DNA of 64,000 nucleotides from the NCBI RefSeq assembly GCF_000419525.1, contig NZ_ATTE01000001.1:3259501-3323500 (forward strand). Direction: 5' to 3'. Position numbers and translations under genes: made by a program. The DNA comes from Leucothrix mucor DSM 2157 (lineage in GTDB: Bacteria > Pseudomonadota > Gammaproteobacteria > Thiotrichales > Thiotrichaceae). Shown piece after piece: positions 54,162-63,946 of the stretch (positions are counted from its first letter, which is position 1; every line of letters starts with the position of its first letter). The notes under the pieces were generated by a model. It did no database searches. It was given only the letters and a program-made list of their open reading frames with translations, and was not told the DNA's origin.

Positions 54162-55172
54162 TTAGCCGCCCAACTGAATATCGATGACCGCCTTTAAACC
54201 GCCTTCTGTTTTTTGAACATCTACCGAGGAAATCTGTGATTCTGCGCCCGATAAGGTCAAGTTGATCCCCTCAGCGATTCGGGTTTTACGCACGACATTG
54301 CGGGTGTAACGCTTCAGTTCTTTGGTATTGATATCGCGGGCATCTTCCATATCAATTCCGGATTTGCCGCGCACTTCTTCCATAATGACGTCGGCGTCTT
54401 CTTCCTTGATGTATTCTTTTGAAAGCTCTTTTAGCTGACCCATGGATAAATTTTCAGAACCACTCATACCATCCTGCACTTTTTGACCAAAGGCCACCGC
54501 ATCGGCTGGCGACTCGACTTTATTAGACACGGCTTTTAGGAATTCAGCGGCGGCTTTAGCGCACACTCTTGGCGTACCAACAGGCACGGCATGTAGGAAG
54601 GTTTCTAACCAGTACTTAGTCTTTTTGCTGAGATTATCAATCACGTGAACCACGCGACCACCGGATAAAATCAATGCACCTTTTTGTACTTTATCCAGCG
54701 AGACGCCAATACGCTCAACTAACTTCAAAGAGCCTTCATCGGATTCAATATCTAAATAGTCACTGCGCCCTTCGATCTTAAAGCAACCCAAGGCTTGTGA
54801 TGAGCCATCGGTTGAAAGCACGCCATCAAATAAAATAGTGATGAATTCACCACCGACGATATTGGGATGGGTAGAGGCCGTGTATAGGTGCTTAGCAATG
54901 CTTTCAGTGGAGGCTTTGAAAGTCTCTACATCGCTAAAGATCTGATTAGAGTAGTGGTACACCGTGTTTAGAAAAATATCGGATTCATGATGCAATTCAT
55001 ACACTTGAGCATCATCCACCATGGGCTCTAAGTAGCTTTTGATGAGCAAGGCATCCAGCGTTGGCGTCCGCGCCGCTTCTTTTGGCGAAAAGGCATAGCC
55101 CTCTTCACGCACTTTATTGCCAATGCGATGCACAATTACTTTGCTGACGGTGGCTGAACTAATATCGATCAT
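54162..55172 (-). CDS. nucleoid-associated protein, NdpA/YejK-like (NA37) family
   Basis: A 336-residue protein with the family features of 37-kDa nucleoid-associated proteins: VSKVIVHRIGNKV start, PTLDALLIKSYLEP, an FKIEGRSDYLDI core and a C-terminal lysine-rich region. E. coli YejK has the same length but low visible identity, so this may be a divergent branch. Binding to nucleoid DNA is expected, specific role unknown. It is translationally coupled to a DMT exporter, an odd pairing. Confidence 0.78.
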   Translation of the reverse strand: MIDISSATVSKVIVHRIGNKVREEGYAFSPKEAARTPTLDALLIKSYLEPMVDDAQVYELHHESDIFLNTVYHYSNQIFSDVETFKASTESIAKHLYTASTHPNIVGGEFITILFDGVLSTDGSSQALGCFKIEGRSDYLDIESDEGSLKLVERIGVSLDKVQKGALILSGGRVVHVIDNLSKKTKYWLETFLHAVPVGTPRVCAKAAAEFLKAVSNKVESPADAVAFGQKVQDGMSGSENLSMGQLKELSKEYIKEEDADVIMEEVRGKSGIDMEDARDINTKELKRYTRNVVRKTRIAEGINLTLSGAESQISSVDVQKTEGGLKAVIDIQLGG

Positions 55173-55280
55173 GTGAATACCTGAATGAGAGGGGTTAGCG
55201 CTAAAAGCCGTATATTACACCCTCTTCATTGGTTCGCGGCAATGCTGATTCAGCGAATGCCGCATATTCTACAAATCAAC

Positions 55281-56303
<1,023 letters not shown>

Positions 56304-56396
56304 TTATTGCGTTATGTCCGCATTATGCCGCCTGAGGGCTAAACAGTCATGCACTCATGGATGATTGCGTCATTCACCCTGCCAGAAATTCGCCGT

Positions 56397-56425
56397 GTTA
56401 CATAAAAACATCATAAAACTGTCAT
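56397..56425 (+). promoter_or_regulatory. Pho box upstream of the glycosyltransferase
   Basis: Three 7-bp units spaced by AAAA: GTTACAT, ACATCAT and CTGTCAT (the last a perfect consensus half-site). The 11-bp period matches PhoB-binding arrays. It ends 28 bp before the gene start, close to where an activator would replace the -35 element. Confidence 0.78.
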
Positions 56426-56453
56426 CGCCTTGCAGTAAAACCATTACACACTC

Positions 56454-57647
56454 GTGGCTATGTTATCAGTCATATTACCCAATCGAATTCGCCTTGCCGT
56501 GGTCACCGAAACCTGGCCACCGGAAGTGAATGGCGTGGCGCATACCATTGCACATTTAGTCCGTGGGCTGCGTGAATTAAACGAGTATCAAATCCAACTG
56601 GTGCGTCCTCGTCAGCTAACGGATGGCGAACCGGCTACAGATGCTGACTTTGAAGAATACTTAGTGAGCGGCTTATCTCTCCCCTTTTATAAAGAAGTGC
56701 GGGTTGGAGCGCCACAGTTCTTTGCGCTACGCCAGCAATGGAAAAAACAGCGGCCTGATATCGTTCAAATCGTTACCGAAGGGCCGCTGGGCTATAGCGC
56801 ATTGCGGGCCGCTAAATCACTTGGCATTCCGGTATTCAGTGATTTTCATACTAATTTTGATCAGTACAGCCAGCACTATCACCTCAAATATGGCTTTGAG
56901 TTAGCCGGTCGCTATCTGCGGCATGTGCACAATCAAACACTGCGCACGCTCGTTCCAACGACTGAACTCATTAATCAGCTCGCTGATAATGGTTATAAAA
57001 ACCTCGGCATTTTAGAGCGCGGAATTGATGCCAAACTATTTACCCCTGAGCGTCGCAGTGAAACGCTACGGGCGCAATACGGTATTGGTGAAGATCAGTT
57101 ACTCGTTGTCTTAGTCACTCGCATGGCACAGGAGAAAAACCTGGATCTGGCCTTTGAAGCCTTCCGCGCAATTCAACAAAGCCAGCCAAATGCTCAGTTT
57201 TTATTAGTCGGCGATGGCCCTGAACGTGCCCGCTTAGCCGCCCTGCACCCCGACTGTATTTTTGCGGGCATGCAAACCGGCACTGCACTCGCTGAGCATT
57301 ATGCCTCTGGAGATCTGTTTCTCTACGCCAGCACCAGCGAAACCTTCGGCAATGTGATTATCGAAGCCATGGCTAGCGGATTGCCCGTGGTCACTTACGA
57401 TTACGCCGCCGCCCATAAATACATCGAGTCCGGTCACAATGGCTACACCGCGCCATTTAATGATTCACAAGCGTTTATCCAAGGTGCAGTAGCGCTGGCC
57501 AATCAGCCTGAGCTGCGTCGCCAAATTGGTATTCAAGCACGCCAAACGGCCCAGCAACTCAGCTGGGAAAGTGTGGTGTTGCGATTGGATACCATCATCA
57601 AAAGTCTGCTTAGCGAGGTCAATCATGAAACGTCTGCATCAGCTTAA
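56454..57647 (+). CDS. GT4-type glycosyltransferase for membrane glycolipid
   Basis: A 397-residue glycosyltransferase of the GT-B fold: AVVTETWPPEVNGVAHTI acceptor loop, LLVGDGPERARL and ETFGNVIIEAMASGLPV with the E-x7-E motif. It resembles SqdX/Agt-type enzymes that glycosylate diacylglycerol. It opens a unit with the PAP2 phosphatase and OlsB-like genes and sits behind a Pho box, so synthesis of phosphorus-free glycolipids is likely. The start is GTG 56454; ATG 56460 is nearly equal. It overlaps the PAP2 gene by 23 nt. Confidence 0.87.
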   Translation: MAMLSVILPNRIRLAVVTETWPPEVNGVAHTIAHLVRGLRELNEYQIQLVRPRQLTDGEPATDADFEEYLVSGLSLPFYKEVRVGAPQFFALRQQWKKQRPDIVQIVTEGPLGYSALRAAKSLGIPVFSDFHTNFDQYSQHYHLKYGFELAGRYLRHVHNQTLRTLVPTTELINQLADNGYKNLGILERGIDAKLFTPERRSETLRAQYGIGEDQLLVVLVTRMAQEKNLDLAFEAFRAIQQSQPNAQFLLVGDGPERARLAALHPDCIFAGMQTGTALAEHYASGDLFLYASTSETFGNVIIEAMASGLPVVTYDYAAAHKYIESGHNGYTAPFNDSQAFIQGAVALANQPELRRQIGIQARQTAQQLSWESVVLRLDTIIKSLLSEVNHETSASA

Positions 57648-58155
57648 CGCGCACGAAATTCCACTCTGCCTGCTGTTTAACCGCATCAATCACCTACGCC
57701 CAGTTAGCCTGTTTTTTGCATTGATCAGTCGCCTTGGTGATGGGGTTTTCTGGTATGTATTGATGTTACTGCTGCCCGTATTTTATGGGCTGGAAGCCAT
57801 TCAGGTATCGCTGCATATGGCCATTGTTTCCGTGATTGGCTTAGGGCTTTATAAGTGGCTTAAGCTCTCAACAGTGCGCGTTCGCCCCTACCGCTTTAAT
57901 GAAAATATCCTACAGAATGTGGCCGCACTGGATCAGTTTAGCTTCCCTTCCGGTCACACTTTACATGCGGTGAGCTTTAGCGCGGTACTGCTGAGCTATT
58001 ATCCGGAGTGGGCTGTTTTGGTTGTTCCATTTGCAGCGTTGGTGGCTCTCTCACGCGTGATACTCGGCCTGCATTATCCTAGTGATGTATTGATTGGTGC
58101 GATACTCGGCTTAGGACTAGCTCAAGGCAGTATTGCTTTAGTATCAGTGATTTAA
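57625..58155 (+). CDS. PAP2-family phosphatase
   Basis: A 176-residue inner-membrane protein with all PAP2 motifs: K-x6-RP (KLSTVRVRP), PSGHTLHAVS and SRVILGLHYPSD. Five to six hydrophobic segments. It should remove phosphate from phosphatidate or a similar lipid phosphate, giving diacylglycerol for the glycosyltransferase. ATG 57625 has a GAGG site inside the glycosyltransferase gene; the longer frame to 57526 overlaps it more. Confidence 0.88.
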   Translation: MKRLHQLNAHEIPLCLLFNRINHLRPVSLFFALISRLGDGVFWYVLMLLLPVFYGLEAIQVSLHMAIVSVIGLGLYKWLKLSTVRVRPYRFNENILQNVAALDQFSFPSGHTLHAVSFSAVLLSYYPEWAVLVVPFAALVALSRVILGLHYPSDVLIGAILGLGLAQGSIALVSVI

Positions 58156-58240
58156 CACAACTGAAAACAAACCATCATCAAATGGTTATACGCAAAATTT
58201 AGACTCTTCGAAGCGTTATTAATCACTTCAAGGGTTCGGA

Positions 58241-59023
58241 ATGAGTCACACAGTTAGCACCAAACCGGTTCAACTCCGTGTTGAATTAGCCGCCACAAAA
58301 GAAGACTTACTCGCCTCTCAATTATTGAGATATCAAATTTTTGCAGAAGAACAAGGGGCCATCCTCTCCAGCGCTGCGGAGGGGATCGACCGAGATCATT
58401 ACGACCCTCACTGCCACCATCTCTTGGTACGCGAACAACACACTGGCGAAATCGTCGGCTCCACTCGCATCCTCACTCATGAGAGCGCCCAGCAAGCCGG
58501 CAGCTTCTACTCCGCCAGCGAGTTTGACCTCAGCGTGTTGCTCGCCAGTTTGCGTGGCAATGCCATAGAAATTGGCCGCACCTGTATCCGCCCTGACTTT
58601 CGTAATGGCGCAGGGATCGGCATGTTATGGCTAGGCCTGGCGCAGTTTATGGAGTTGCACAAAGTGGATTATATGTTTGGTTGCGCCAGCGTGTGTATGC
58701 GCGATGGTGGCAGCCAGGTGACGACGATTATGAATGAAGCGCGCCGTAAACATTTAGCACCGAGTGATTTCTGGGTAACTCCGCGTGAACAGCTAATGCC
58801 AGTACCGCCAGCTGAACGCCTGCGTATGCCGCCACTGCTAAAAGCCTATTTGAAATTGGGCGCTTGGGTCGCGGGTGAGCCTTGTCTGGATCGTGACTTT
58901 AATGTTGCCGATATCTTTATTTTGCTGGATGTGAATAATCTGAATGCGCGCTATCACCGCCACTTTGTACAGTGCGGCGCACAGCGACAACCGACGCTGG
59001 AAGGCTTGCGCCAGACTGCTTGA
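58241..59023 (+). CDS. olsB: OlsB-like ornithine N-acyltransferase (GNAT fold)
   Basis: A 260-residue acyltransferase of the OlsB family: ASQLLRYQIFAEEQGA start, EIVGSTRIL, EIGRTCIRPDFRNG and MFGCASVCM, as in OlsB enzymes that acylate ornithine to make lyso-ornithine lipid. OlsA, needed for the second acyl chain, is not in this window. It is 85 bp after the PAP2 gene in the same direction; no separate Pho box is clear, so it may read from the upstream promoter. A related hemolysin-like GNAT is an alternative. Confidence 0.8.
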   Translation: MSHTVSTKPVQLRVELAATKEDLLASQLLRYQIFAEEQGAILSSAAEGIDRDHYDPHCHHLLVREQHTGEIVGSTRILTHESAQQAGSFYSASEFDLSVLLASLRGNAIEIGRTCIRPDFRNGAGIGMLWLGLAQFMELHKVDYMFGCASVCMRDGGSQVTTIMNEARRKHLAPSDFWVTPREQLMPVPPAERLRMPPLLKAYLKLGAWVAGEPCLDRDFNVADIFILLDVNNLNARYHRHFVQCGAQRQPTLEGLRQTA

Positions 59024-59088
59024 AGCCAGTTGATGCTCTCAAGCTGACCGCAACTAATCGCTAATCACAAAAGCTGCAGACAAAAAAA

Positions 59089-59112
59089 GGGAGCCTTTAT
59101 TACGAGGCTCCC
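59089..59112 (-). terminator. Rho-independent terminator
   Basis: GGGAGCCT/AGGCTCCC stem followed leftward by seven T; it ends the btaA-btaB-plcP unit. Confidence 0.88.
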
Positions 59113-59214
59113 GGAACACACTTCTTACGCAGTTTATTGTTAATCATTATTTCTTTAGAAACCAAAATCGCGATAAAAGTTCAAACCATTACCGCGTTTT
59201 CATGTTCAACCGAA

Positions 59215-60027
59215 TCAGCCAGTCACCGGCAACACTTCCTGCCCAACATATGACGCTTGTTCTGAGGCCATTACCGCCTTGCTATCGGCCCAGTGCACCA
59301 GATGCAACGCGCCATCCCAGTCTTCAACCATCGCGGTGCAGCTCTCGACCCAGTCGCCATCATTGCAGTAAAGCACCCCATCAATCTCCCGAATCGAAGC
59401 GTGATGAATGTGACCACAAATCACACCATCCAACCCCTGATGACGCGCCTCACGAGCCAGTGCCGTTTCGTAAGCATCGATATAATCAACGGCTGACTTT
59501 GCATGCTCTTTCACATAACGAGATAGCGACCAGTAGGGATAGCCCAGCCGGTTGCGCAACTTATTGTAATAACGGTTAAGCACTAACAAATGCTCATAAG
59601 ACCAGTCACCGATCTTAGTCAGCCACGCAGGAAACTGCACCACGCCGTCAAACTTATCGCCATGCAGTATCAGCATTTTCCGGCCATCCGCGGTGATGTG
59701 AATGCACTCTTCCACCAACTCGATCTGGCTTACGCTGTGACCGGTGAAATTACGGGTAAAGCCATCGTGATTACCGCTAAGGTAAACCACCTTAGCCCCA
59801 GCCTCCGCACGCGCTAATACATTTTGGATAATGGCATCGTAATTGGCATCCCAAAACCAGCGCTTTTGCAGCCGCCAGCCATCAAAAATATCCCCAACCA
59901 AATACAGCTGCTGGCAATCGTGATGTTCCAGAAAATCCAGCAAGAACTCACTTTTACAGCCGCGTGAGCCTAAGTGCGTGTCTGAAATAAAAATGCTGCG
60001 ATATTGGTGTTTCGGATTGCCAGTCAT
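59215..60027 (-). CDS. plcP: PlcP-type phospholipase C (metallophosphoesterase)
   Basis: A 270-residue calcineurin-fold phosphoesterase: ISDTHLG, VGDIFDGW, SGNHDG, LHGDKFD and CGHIHHA, all five metal motifs intact. It is often annotated as UDP-2,3-diacylglucosamine hydrolase (LpxH-like), but the length, the operon with btaA and btaB, and the Pho box point to PlcP, which cleaves phospholipids to diacylglycerol under phosphate shortage. ATG 60027 lies 4 nt past the btaB stop; the frame is open to 60057. Confidence 0.87.
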   Translation of the reverse strand: MTGNPKHQYRSIFISDTHLGSRGCKSEFLLDFLEHHDCQQLYLVGDIFDGWRLQKRWFWDANYDAIIQNVLARAEAGAKVVYLSGNHDGFTRNFTGHSVSQIELVEECIHITADGRKMLILHGDKFDGVVQFPAWLTKIGDWSYEHLLVLNRYYNKLRNRLGYPYWSLSRYVKEHAKSAVDYIDAYETALAREARHQGLDGVICGHIHHASIREIDGVLYCNDGDWVESCTAMVEDWDGALHLVHWADSKAVMASEQASYVGQEVLPVTG

Positions 60028-60031
60028 GCCA

Positions 60032-60670
60032 TTAGCCCTGCTTGGTGTAGTGAACAATTAGGGCGTAGCGCCCTGCAATCTGCCGGATCTGAAGCGTTCC
60101 TCCCAGATGCTCGGCCAGTGTTTCAAGGTAAATTGGTAGCGAAGGGTCAGGATGCACATTGAACCAATCCAGCCATTTCAGCAGTGGCTTGCGAAACCAA
60201 TTGGGCATTCCTCGCTGATCGGAAAAATCTACAATATGCAAGCAGCCACCCGGCTTCAGATTGCGAACAGCTTGCTCTATGGCCTCATCCCATTTCGGAA
60301 TCATCGACAGCACATAGGAGCACACAATGTGATCAAAGCCCTCATGCTCGCCAAACTGCTGCGGCGTAACCTGCTGCGCCAGACCTTGCTTTAAGCGAAT
60401 ATGACCAGCGTTATGAATTTTCTCCTGCCCCATCTCCAGCATCAGCTGCGAGGCATCCAGTCCAAAGAGTTTGGCCTCGGGCTGCGCCTTGGCGAGCTTC
60501 AATAAATTACGCGCGGTGCCGCAGCCGATTTCCAGCACGGTTTCATGCGGCTTTAGTTTGATTTCCTGCAATAAGCTATCGCGCCCTAGCAGATAGTATT
60601 TTCTCGATAAGTCATACACATAGCGCTGATAGCGATATTGCTGATCCATCTTTTGTGCGGCATCCATCAT
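60032..60670 (-). CDS. btaB: BtaB-like SAM-dependent N-methyltransferase
   Basis: A 212-residue methyltransferase with a class-I SAM fold (VLEIGCGTARNLLKLA near 45-60; LFGLDAS). Its start follows the btaA stop directly (TAGATG). BtaB methylates the amino group of diacylglyceryl-homoserine three times to give the betaine lipid DGTS. Assignment relies on the btaA neighbour and the fold. Confidence 0.87.
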   Translation of the reverse strand: MMDAAQKMDQQYRYQRYVYDLSRKYYLLGRDSLLQEIKLKPHETVLEIGCGTARNLLKLAKAQPEAKLFGLDASQLMLEMGQEKIHNAGHIRLKQGLAQQVTPQQFGEHEGFDHIVCSYVLSMIPKWDEAIEQAVRNLKPGGCLHIVDFSDQRGMPNWFRKPLLKWLDWFNVHPDPSLPIYLETLAEHLGGTLQIRQIAGRYALIVHYTKQG

Positions 60671-61897
60671 CTACACAACCTTGCAATACAGGTGAAAGCC
60701 GCCGTAGATCGCCGAACGATCCTGCCGGAACCATTGCTCAGACTGAATCGGGTCGTATTCAAAACGGGCGCGTAACTCGCGGGTCAGTGCCGTTTCTAAT
60801 GGCGACTCGCTAGCAGCGGTGCGGAAAATAATGCGGCTACCGACTTTGCCTACCCGATCGACTTGCTCCCATAAAGACTGCAGCACTTCGTCATTCATCC
60901 AGTCCTGCGCATCCAAAAACACAAAGCGGTCCAGCGAGTTATCCGGCTGAGCTTTTAGGTATTCAATGATTGAACCAGACTCGGTTTCGACCTTGTGCAA
61001 CTGATCGCGAATGTGCTGGTAATGACCTGCTTGCAAGTAGGCTGGAATCGCTTGACGCTGCTCGTGGTCATAACAATGACTAAAGCCCTGCCAGGCAAAG
61101 TAGTTATCCTGAATCGGGAAATCGCAAGCTAGGCGCTCCACGCGATCGCAGTACTGCTGCACTAGATTGCCCTGCGCTTTCATCGCCTGATATTGCTGCG
61201 GGGGAATACCCAAGCTAAAGACCGACACCGGTAATTTGCCCAAAAACTTCACCAGCTTGCTATCGAAGAATGGTTTGATATGCGCGTTAAAAATTTCACG
61301 CTGCTCACCCAAGGTTTTGGCTTGCAGGATTAACTCCGGCTGGTATTTGCTGCGACGGGCAATCCAATGCAAAAAACGCATGAAATAGCCAAAGCGCGTG
61401 TGACGATATAATCCATCGCGAAACAGATTGATGCGCTTTTTGCCGCTCAAGCTATGCCCCGACCAGAAGCTTTCCAGCTCCTCATCCAGCTCGGGCTTTA
61501 TGTAGTTCTCGTAGTTTTGAATATTGTGCGGTAGGTCGGCATGGCCGAAGAAATCATAGAATGAATCATGGTCTGGCAGGTAAGCCATAGCGGCCAATTT
61601 CAAGCGAGTCAGCGATAGGTGATAGGGGTTTAAATCCAATGCAACGATACGCGCTGGCGAGGCCGTGAGGTAGTTCAATACATTACAACCACCCGAAGCA
61701 ATGGTCAGCACTTGGCTATCTGGCTGCAGCTGTAAGGCCTGCATATCCAACTCGGGATCTTCCCAAATCTGGTTATAAATAAAGCTGTTAAACCAAATCC
61801 GAAACATGCGCTGCTGCATGCCCTGAAACGATGAAACCGGCTGCTGTTGGATCGCAACCTTCAATGCGTCTGACGCGCTGGACATAGACCATACCAA
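60671..61897 (-). CDS. btaA: BtaA (DUF3419), betaine-lipid synthase first enzyme
   Basis: A 408-residue DUF3419 protein: FNSFIYNQIWEDPELDMQAL (in part), VLTIASGGCNVLNYL SAM-binding motif, ALDLNPYHLSLTRLK. BtaA moves the 3-amino-3-carboxypropyl group of S-adenosylmethionine to diacylglycerol. The start may be ATG 61897 or ATG 61885; neither has a strong ribosome site. It heads the btaA-btaB-plcP unit and is preceded by a four-unit Pho box. Confidence 0.9.
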   Translation of the reverse strand: MVWSMSSASDALKVAIQQQPVSSFQGMQQRMFRIWFNSFIYNQIWEDPELDMQALQLQPDSQVLTIASGGCNVLNYLTASPARIVALDLNPYHLSLTRLKLAAMAYLPDHDSFYDFFGHADLPHNIQNYENYIKPELDEELESFWSGHSLSGKKRINLFRDGLYRHTRFGYFMRFLHWIARRSKYQPELILQAKTLGEQREIFNAHIKPFFDSKLVKFLGKLPVSVFSLGIPPQQYQAMKAQGNLVQQYCDRVERLACDFPIQDNYFAWQGFSHCYDHEQRQAIPAYLQAGHYQHIRDQLHKVETESGSIIEYLKAQPDNSLDRFVFLDAQDWMNDEVLQSLWEQVDRVGKVGSRIIFRTAASESPLETALTRELRARFEYDPIQSEQWFRQDRSAIYGGFHLYCKVV

Positions 61898-61930
61898 ATA
61901 ATAAATTTGGCTCTACCCTAACGGCTGACA

Positions 61931-61970
61931 ATGACTTCTCTATGACAGTTTTATGGCGATTCGATGACAG
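61931..61970 (-). promoter_or_regulatory. Pho box array upstream of btaA
   Basis: Read leftward, four 7-bp units spaced by four bases: CTGTCAT, TCGCCAT, CTGTCAT and AAGTCAT. Two are perfect consensus units. The array ends about 33 bp before the btaA start, a position suited to PhoB activation. Confidence 0.85.
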
Positions 61971-62040
61971 CGTGATATTTTACGGGCTGATTGAATAGCT
62001 GTTTAATTTAGTGTTGGGTATGCAATACCACTACTGCGGC

Positions 62041-62787
62041 TTAGTGATTAAATAGCCGGCCATAACCCTTGATGGGACTATCAATCCCAGCAAGCTTTAA
62101 CATATGCCATGCCATTGCCTGATTACTACTCAACACTGGAATACCCAACTGCGCCTCCGCTTTGGCAATAATATTCGCCACCCGTAAATTGGTGCAGGAC
62201 ACAAAAATCGCATCGCTCGGTGCAGCCTCAGCCACCTGAATAATGGCCTTTAAAATAGATGCCTCAGTCATGCGCGCAACGGTAGTATCCGATGCTTCAT
62301 TAAACGACCCCGCTGCCACAATCTCATAGCCCGCCTGCTCTAACGTGCCACGCAAACTCGCAGAAACCTCGGCAATATAAGGCGAGACAAAGCCAATACG
62401 TTTGGCTCCCAATGCTTTGAGCGCCGCTTTAGTTGCGGTAATGGGATTGGTGACTTGTGCGTTCGGGCGATTGCGCTGAACCAAAGCCTCAATTGCGCCT
62501 TCACCAATAACCGAGGCGGCAGAAGTACAGCCATAGCCAATCACATCGAAATCAATCGCGGGCGGCAACAAGCTAACCGACTGCTCAATTTCGTGCTGCA
62601 TATTGGATAAGGTTTCGGGAGTAACTTCAGCGCCGGAGGGGATTCGGGATTGATACAAAGCAACACCCTCGATATCCAGAAAGCGCCGCATTTCCATCTC
62701 AATGGTTTCATCGGTTTGTAGCACAATCAAACCAAAGTTGGCTTGGGTTCCGATACCTGCATCCGTGTCAAAAGCGAGGTCAAGCAT
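62041..62787 (-). CDS. Asp/Glu racemase-superfamily protein (maleate isomerase/arylmalonate decarboxylase-like)
   Basis: A 248-residue protein with two catalytic Cys candidates: GYGCTSAASVIG (near 85) and VSCTNLR (near 200). The layout matches maleate isomerase and arylmalonate decarboxylase-like members. The reaction would use a Cys pair for proton transfer or isomerisation. Substrate not readable. No operon partner. Confidence 0.85.
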   Translation of the reverse strand: MLDLAFDTDAGIGTQANFGLIVLQTDETIEMEMRRFLDIEGVALYQSRIPSGAEVTPETLSNMQHEIEQSVSLLPPAIDFDVIGYGCTSAASVIGEGAIEALVQRNRPNAQVTNPITATKAALKALGAKRIGFVSPYIAEVSASLRGTLEQAGYEIVAAGSFNEASDTTVARMTEASILKAIIQVAEAAPSDAIFVSCTNLRVANIIAKAEAQLGIPVLSSNQAMAWHMLKLAGIDSPIKGYGRLFNH

Positions 62788-62968
62788 GAGTGTGCTCCGG
62801 GTTAGCGATGGGAAACTAAGCCTTCACTCTAGCACAAAATTGAGAAATATCTTGATCAGAGTTGACCGGAAATAAGAGGGTAAAAACAAGAAAAAAACGC
62901 GGAATCAAGCAAGCTGCAAAGCGTCATTCACGACGCCATGCAGGCTTATTCTAACAACAAATAACGAC

Positions 62969-63946
62969 TTACTTAGCCGCTGAAGTACGCCATTCTTTAA
63001 TCCAATCCGCACGCTTCTCCGCGACTTCCGTAGGAGTAAACCCAATGCGCTCAGGCTGGATCAATTCATCGAAAATTTCTGGCAACTCAATGCCATCACG
63101 AACCGGCATCATCCAGTTAGCCACTGGCAGGATTTTTTGTGCTTCTTCAGACGTGAGGAAGCCTAGGAATTGCTTAGCCAGCTCCTGCTTTTTACTGCTT
63201 TTCAAAACAGCCGCCACTTCAACTTGAGCCACATGGCCTTCGCTAAAGAGCGCAGCTTTGTACTGTGTTTTTTCTTCGGAAACCACGTGATACGCAGGTG
63301 AGGTGTTATAGCTCAGCACATAATCCGAACCATCTTTTAGGAACATGCTATACGCTTCCCACCAACCTTTGCTCACCGTCACCGTGTGGCCAGCCAGCTG
63401 CTTCCAAGCCTCATCCGACTTATCGCCGTAGACGCTTTTCATCCACAATAATAAACCTTGACCAACGGTGCTCGTGCGCGGGTCTTGGTAGATCACCGAG
63501 GCATCGGACTCAACCAGCTCTTTTAGGGATTTAACCGGCTCTTTGATTTTGCTGCTGTCATAGATAAAAGAGAAGTAGCCGTAATCAAATGGCACGAACT
63601 GCTTATCATCCCACTTCAACTCCGCTTTTAAGCCTTCCAGTGACTGCTCGTGATCAGCGATTAAACCAGTCTCGCGGGTCACTTCCAACAAGGCATCGTC
63701 GATCCCCATGATCACATCCGCTTTGCTTCTATCGCCTTCAATGCGCAGACGATTCAAAATGCTGACACCATCTTCAACCGTCACGATTTCAATATCGCAG
63801 TCGCAGTTTTTCTCAAAAGCCGCTTCAAGCTTCGGGCCAGGGCCCCATTCGGAGTTGAAAGAATCGTAAGTGTAAACAGTCAGATCAGCCGCCTGAGCCG
63901 CGCCACACAAGGCCAAACTAGACAGTAGCAGAGTGATTTTTTTCAT
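62969..63946 (-). CDS. thiB: ThiB-like thiamine ABC transporter substrate-binding protein
   Basis: A 325-residue periplasmic binding protein: signal peptide (ending GAAQA), mature start DLTVYTYDSFNSEWGPGP, close to ThiB/TbpA, which binds thiamine and its phosphates. DIGVKGWWEA-like (VSKGWWEAYSMF) and PFDYGYFSFIYD segments match. Start 63946 follows AAGG; upstream M at 63964 is weaker. No thiamine-pyrophosphate riboswitch is visible in the short upstream stretch to the window edge. Permease and ATPase genes are not in the window; they would normally lie downstream. Confidence 0.87.
   Translation of the reverse strand: MKKITLLLSSLALCGAAQAADLTVYTYDSFNSEWGPGPKLEAAFEKNCDCDIEIVTVEDGVSILNRLRIEGDRSKADVIMGIDDALLEVTRETGLIADHEQSLEGLKAELKWDDKQFVPFDYGYFSFIYDSSKIKEPVKSLKELVESDASVIYQDPRTSTVGQGLLLWMKSVYGDKSDEAWKQLAGHTVTVSKGWWEAYSMFLKDGSDYVLSYNTSPAYHVVSEEKTQYKAALFSEGHVAQVEVAAVLKSSKKQELAKQFLGFLTSEEAQKILPVANWMMPVRDGIELPEIFDELIQPERIGFTPTEVAEKRADWIKEWRTSAAK

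Noticed and set aside
59202-59579. Plus-strand frame of 125 codons opposite plcP
   Set aside because: It is antisense to a phosphoesterase with all catalytic motifs and has a Pro/Ser/Arg/His-rich shadow composition.
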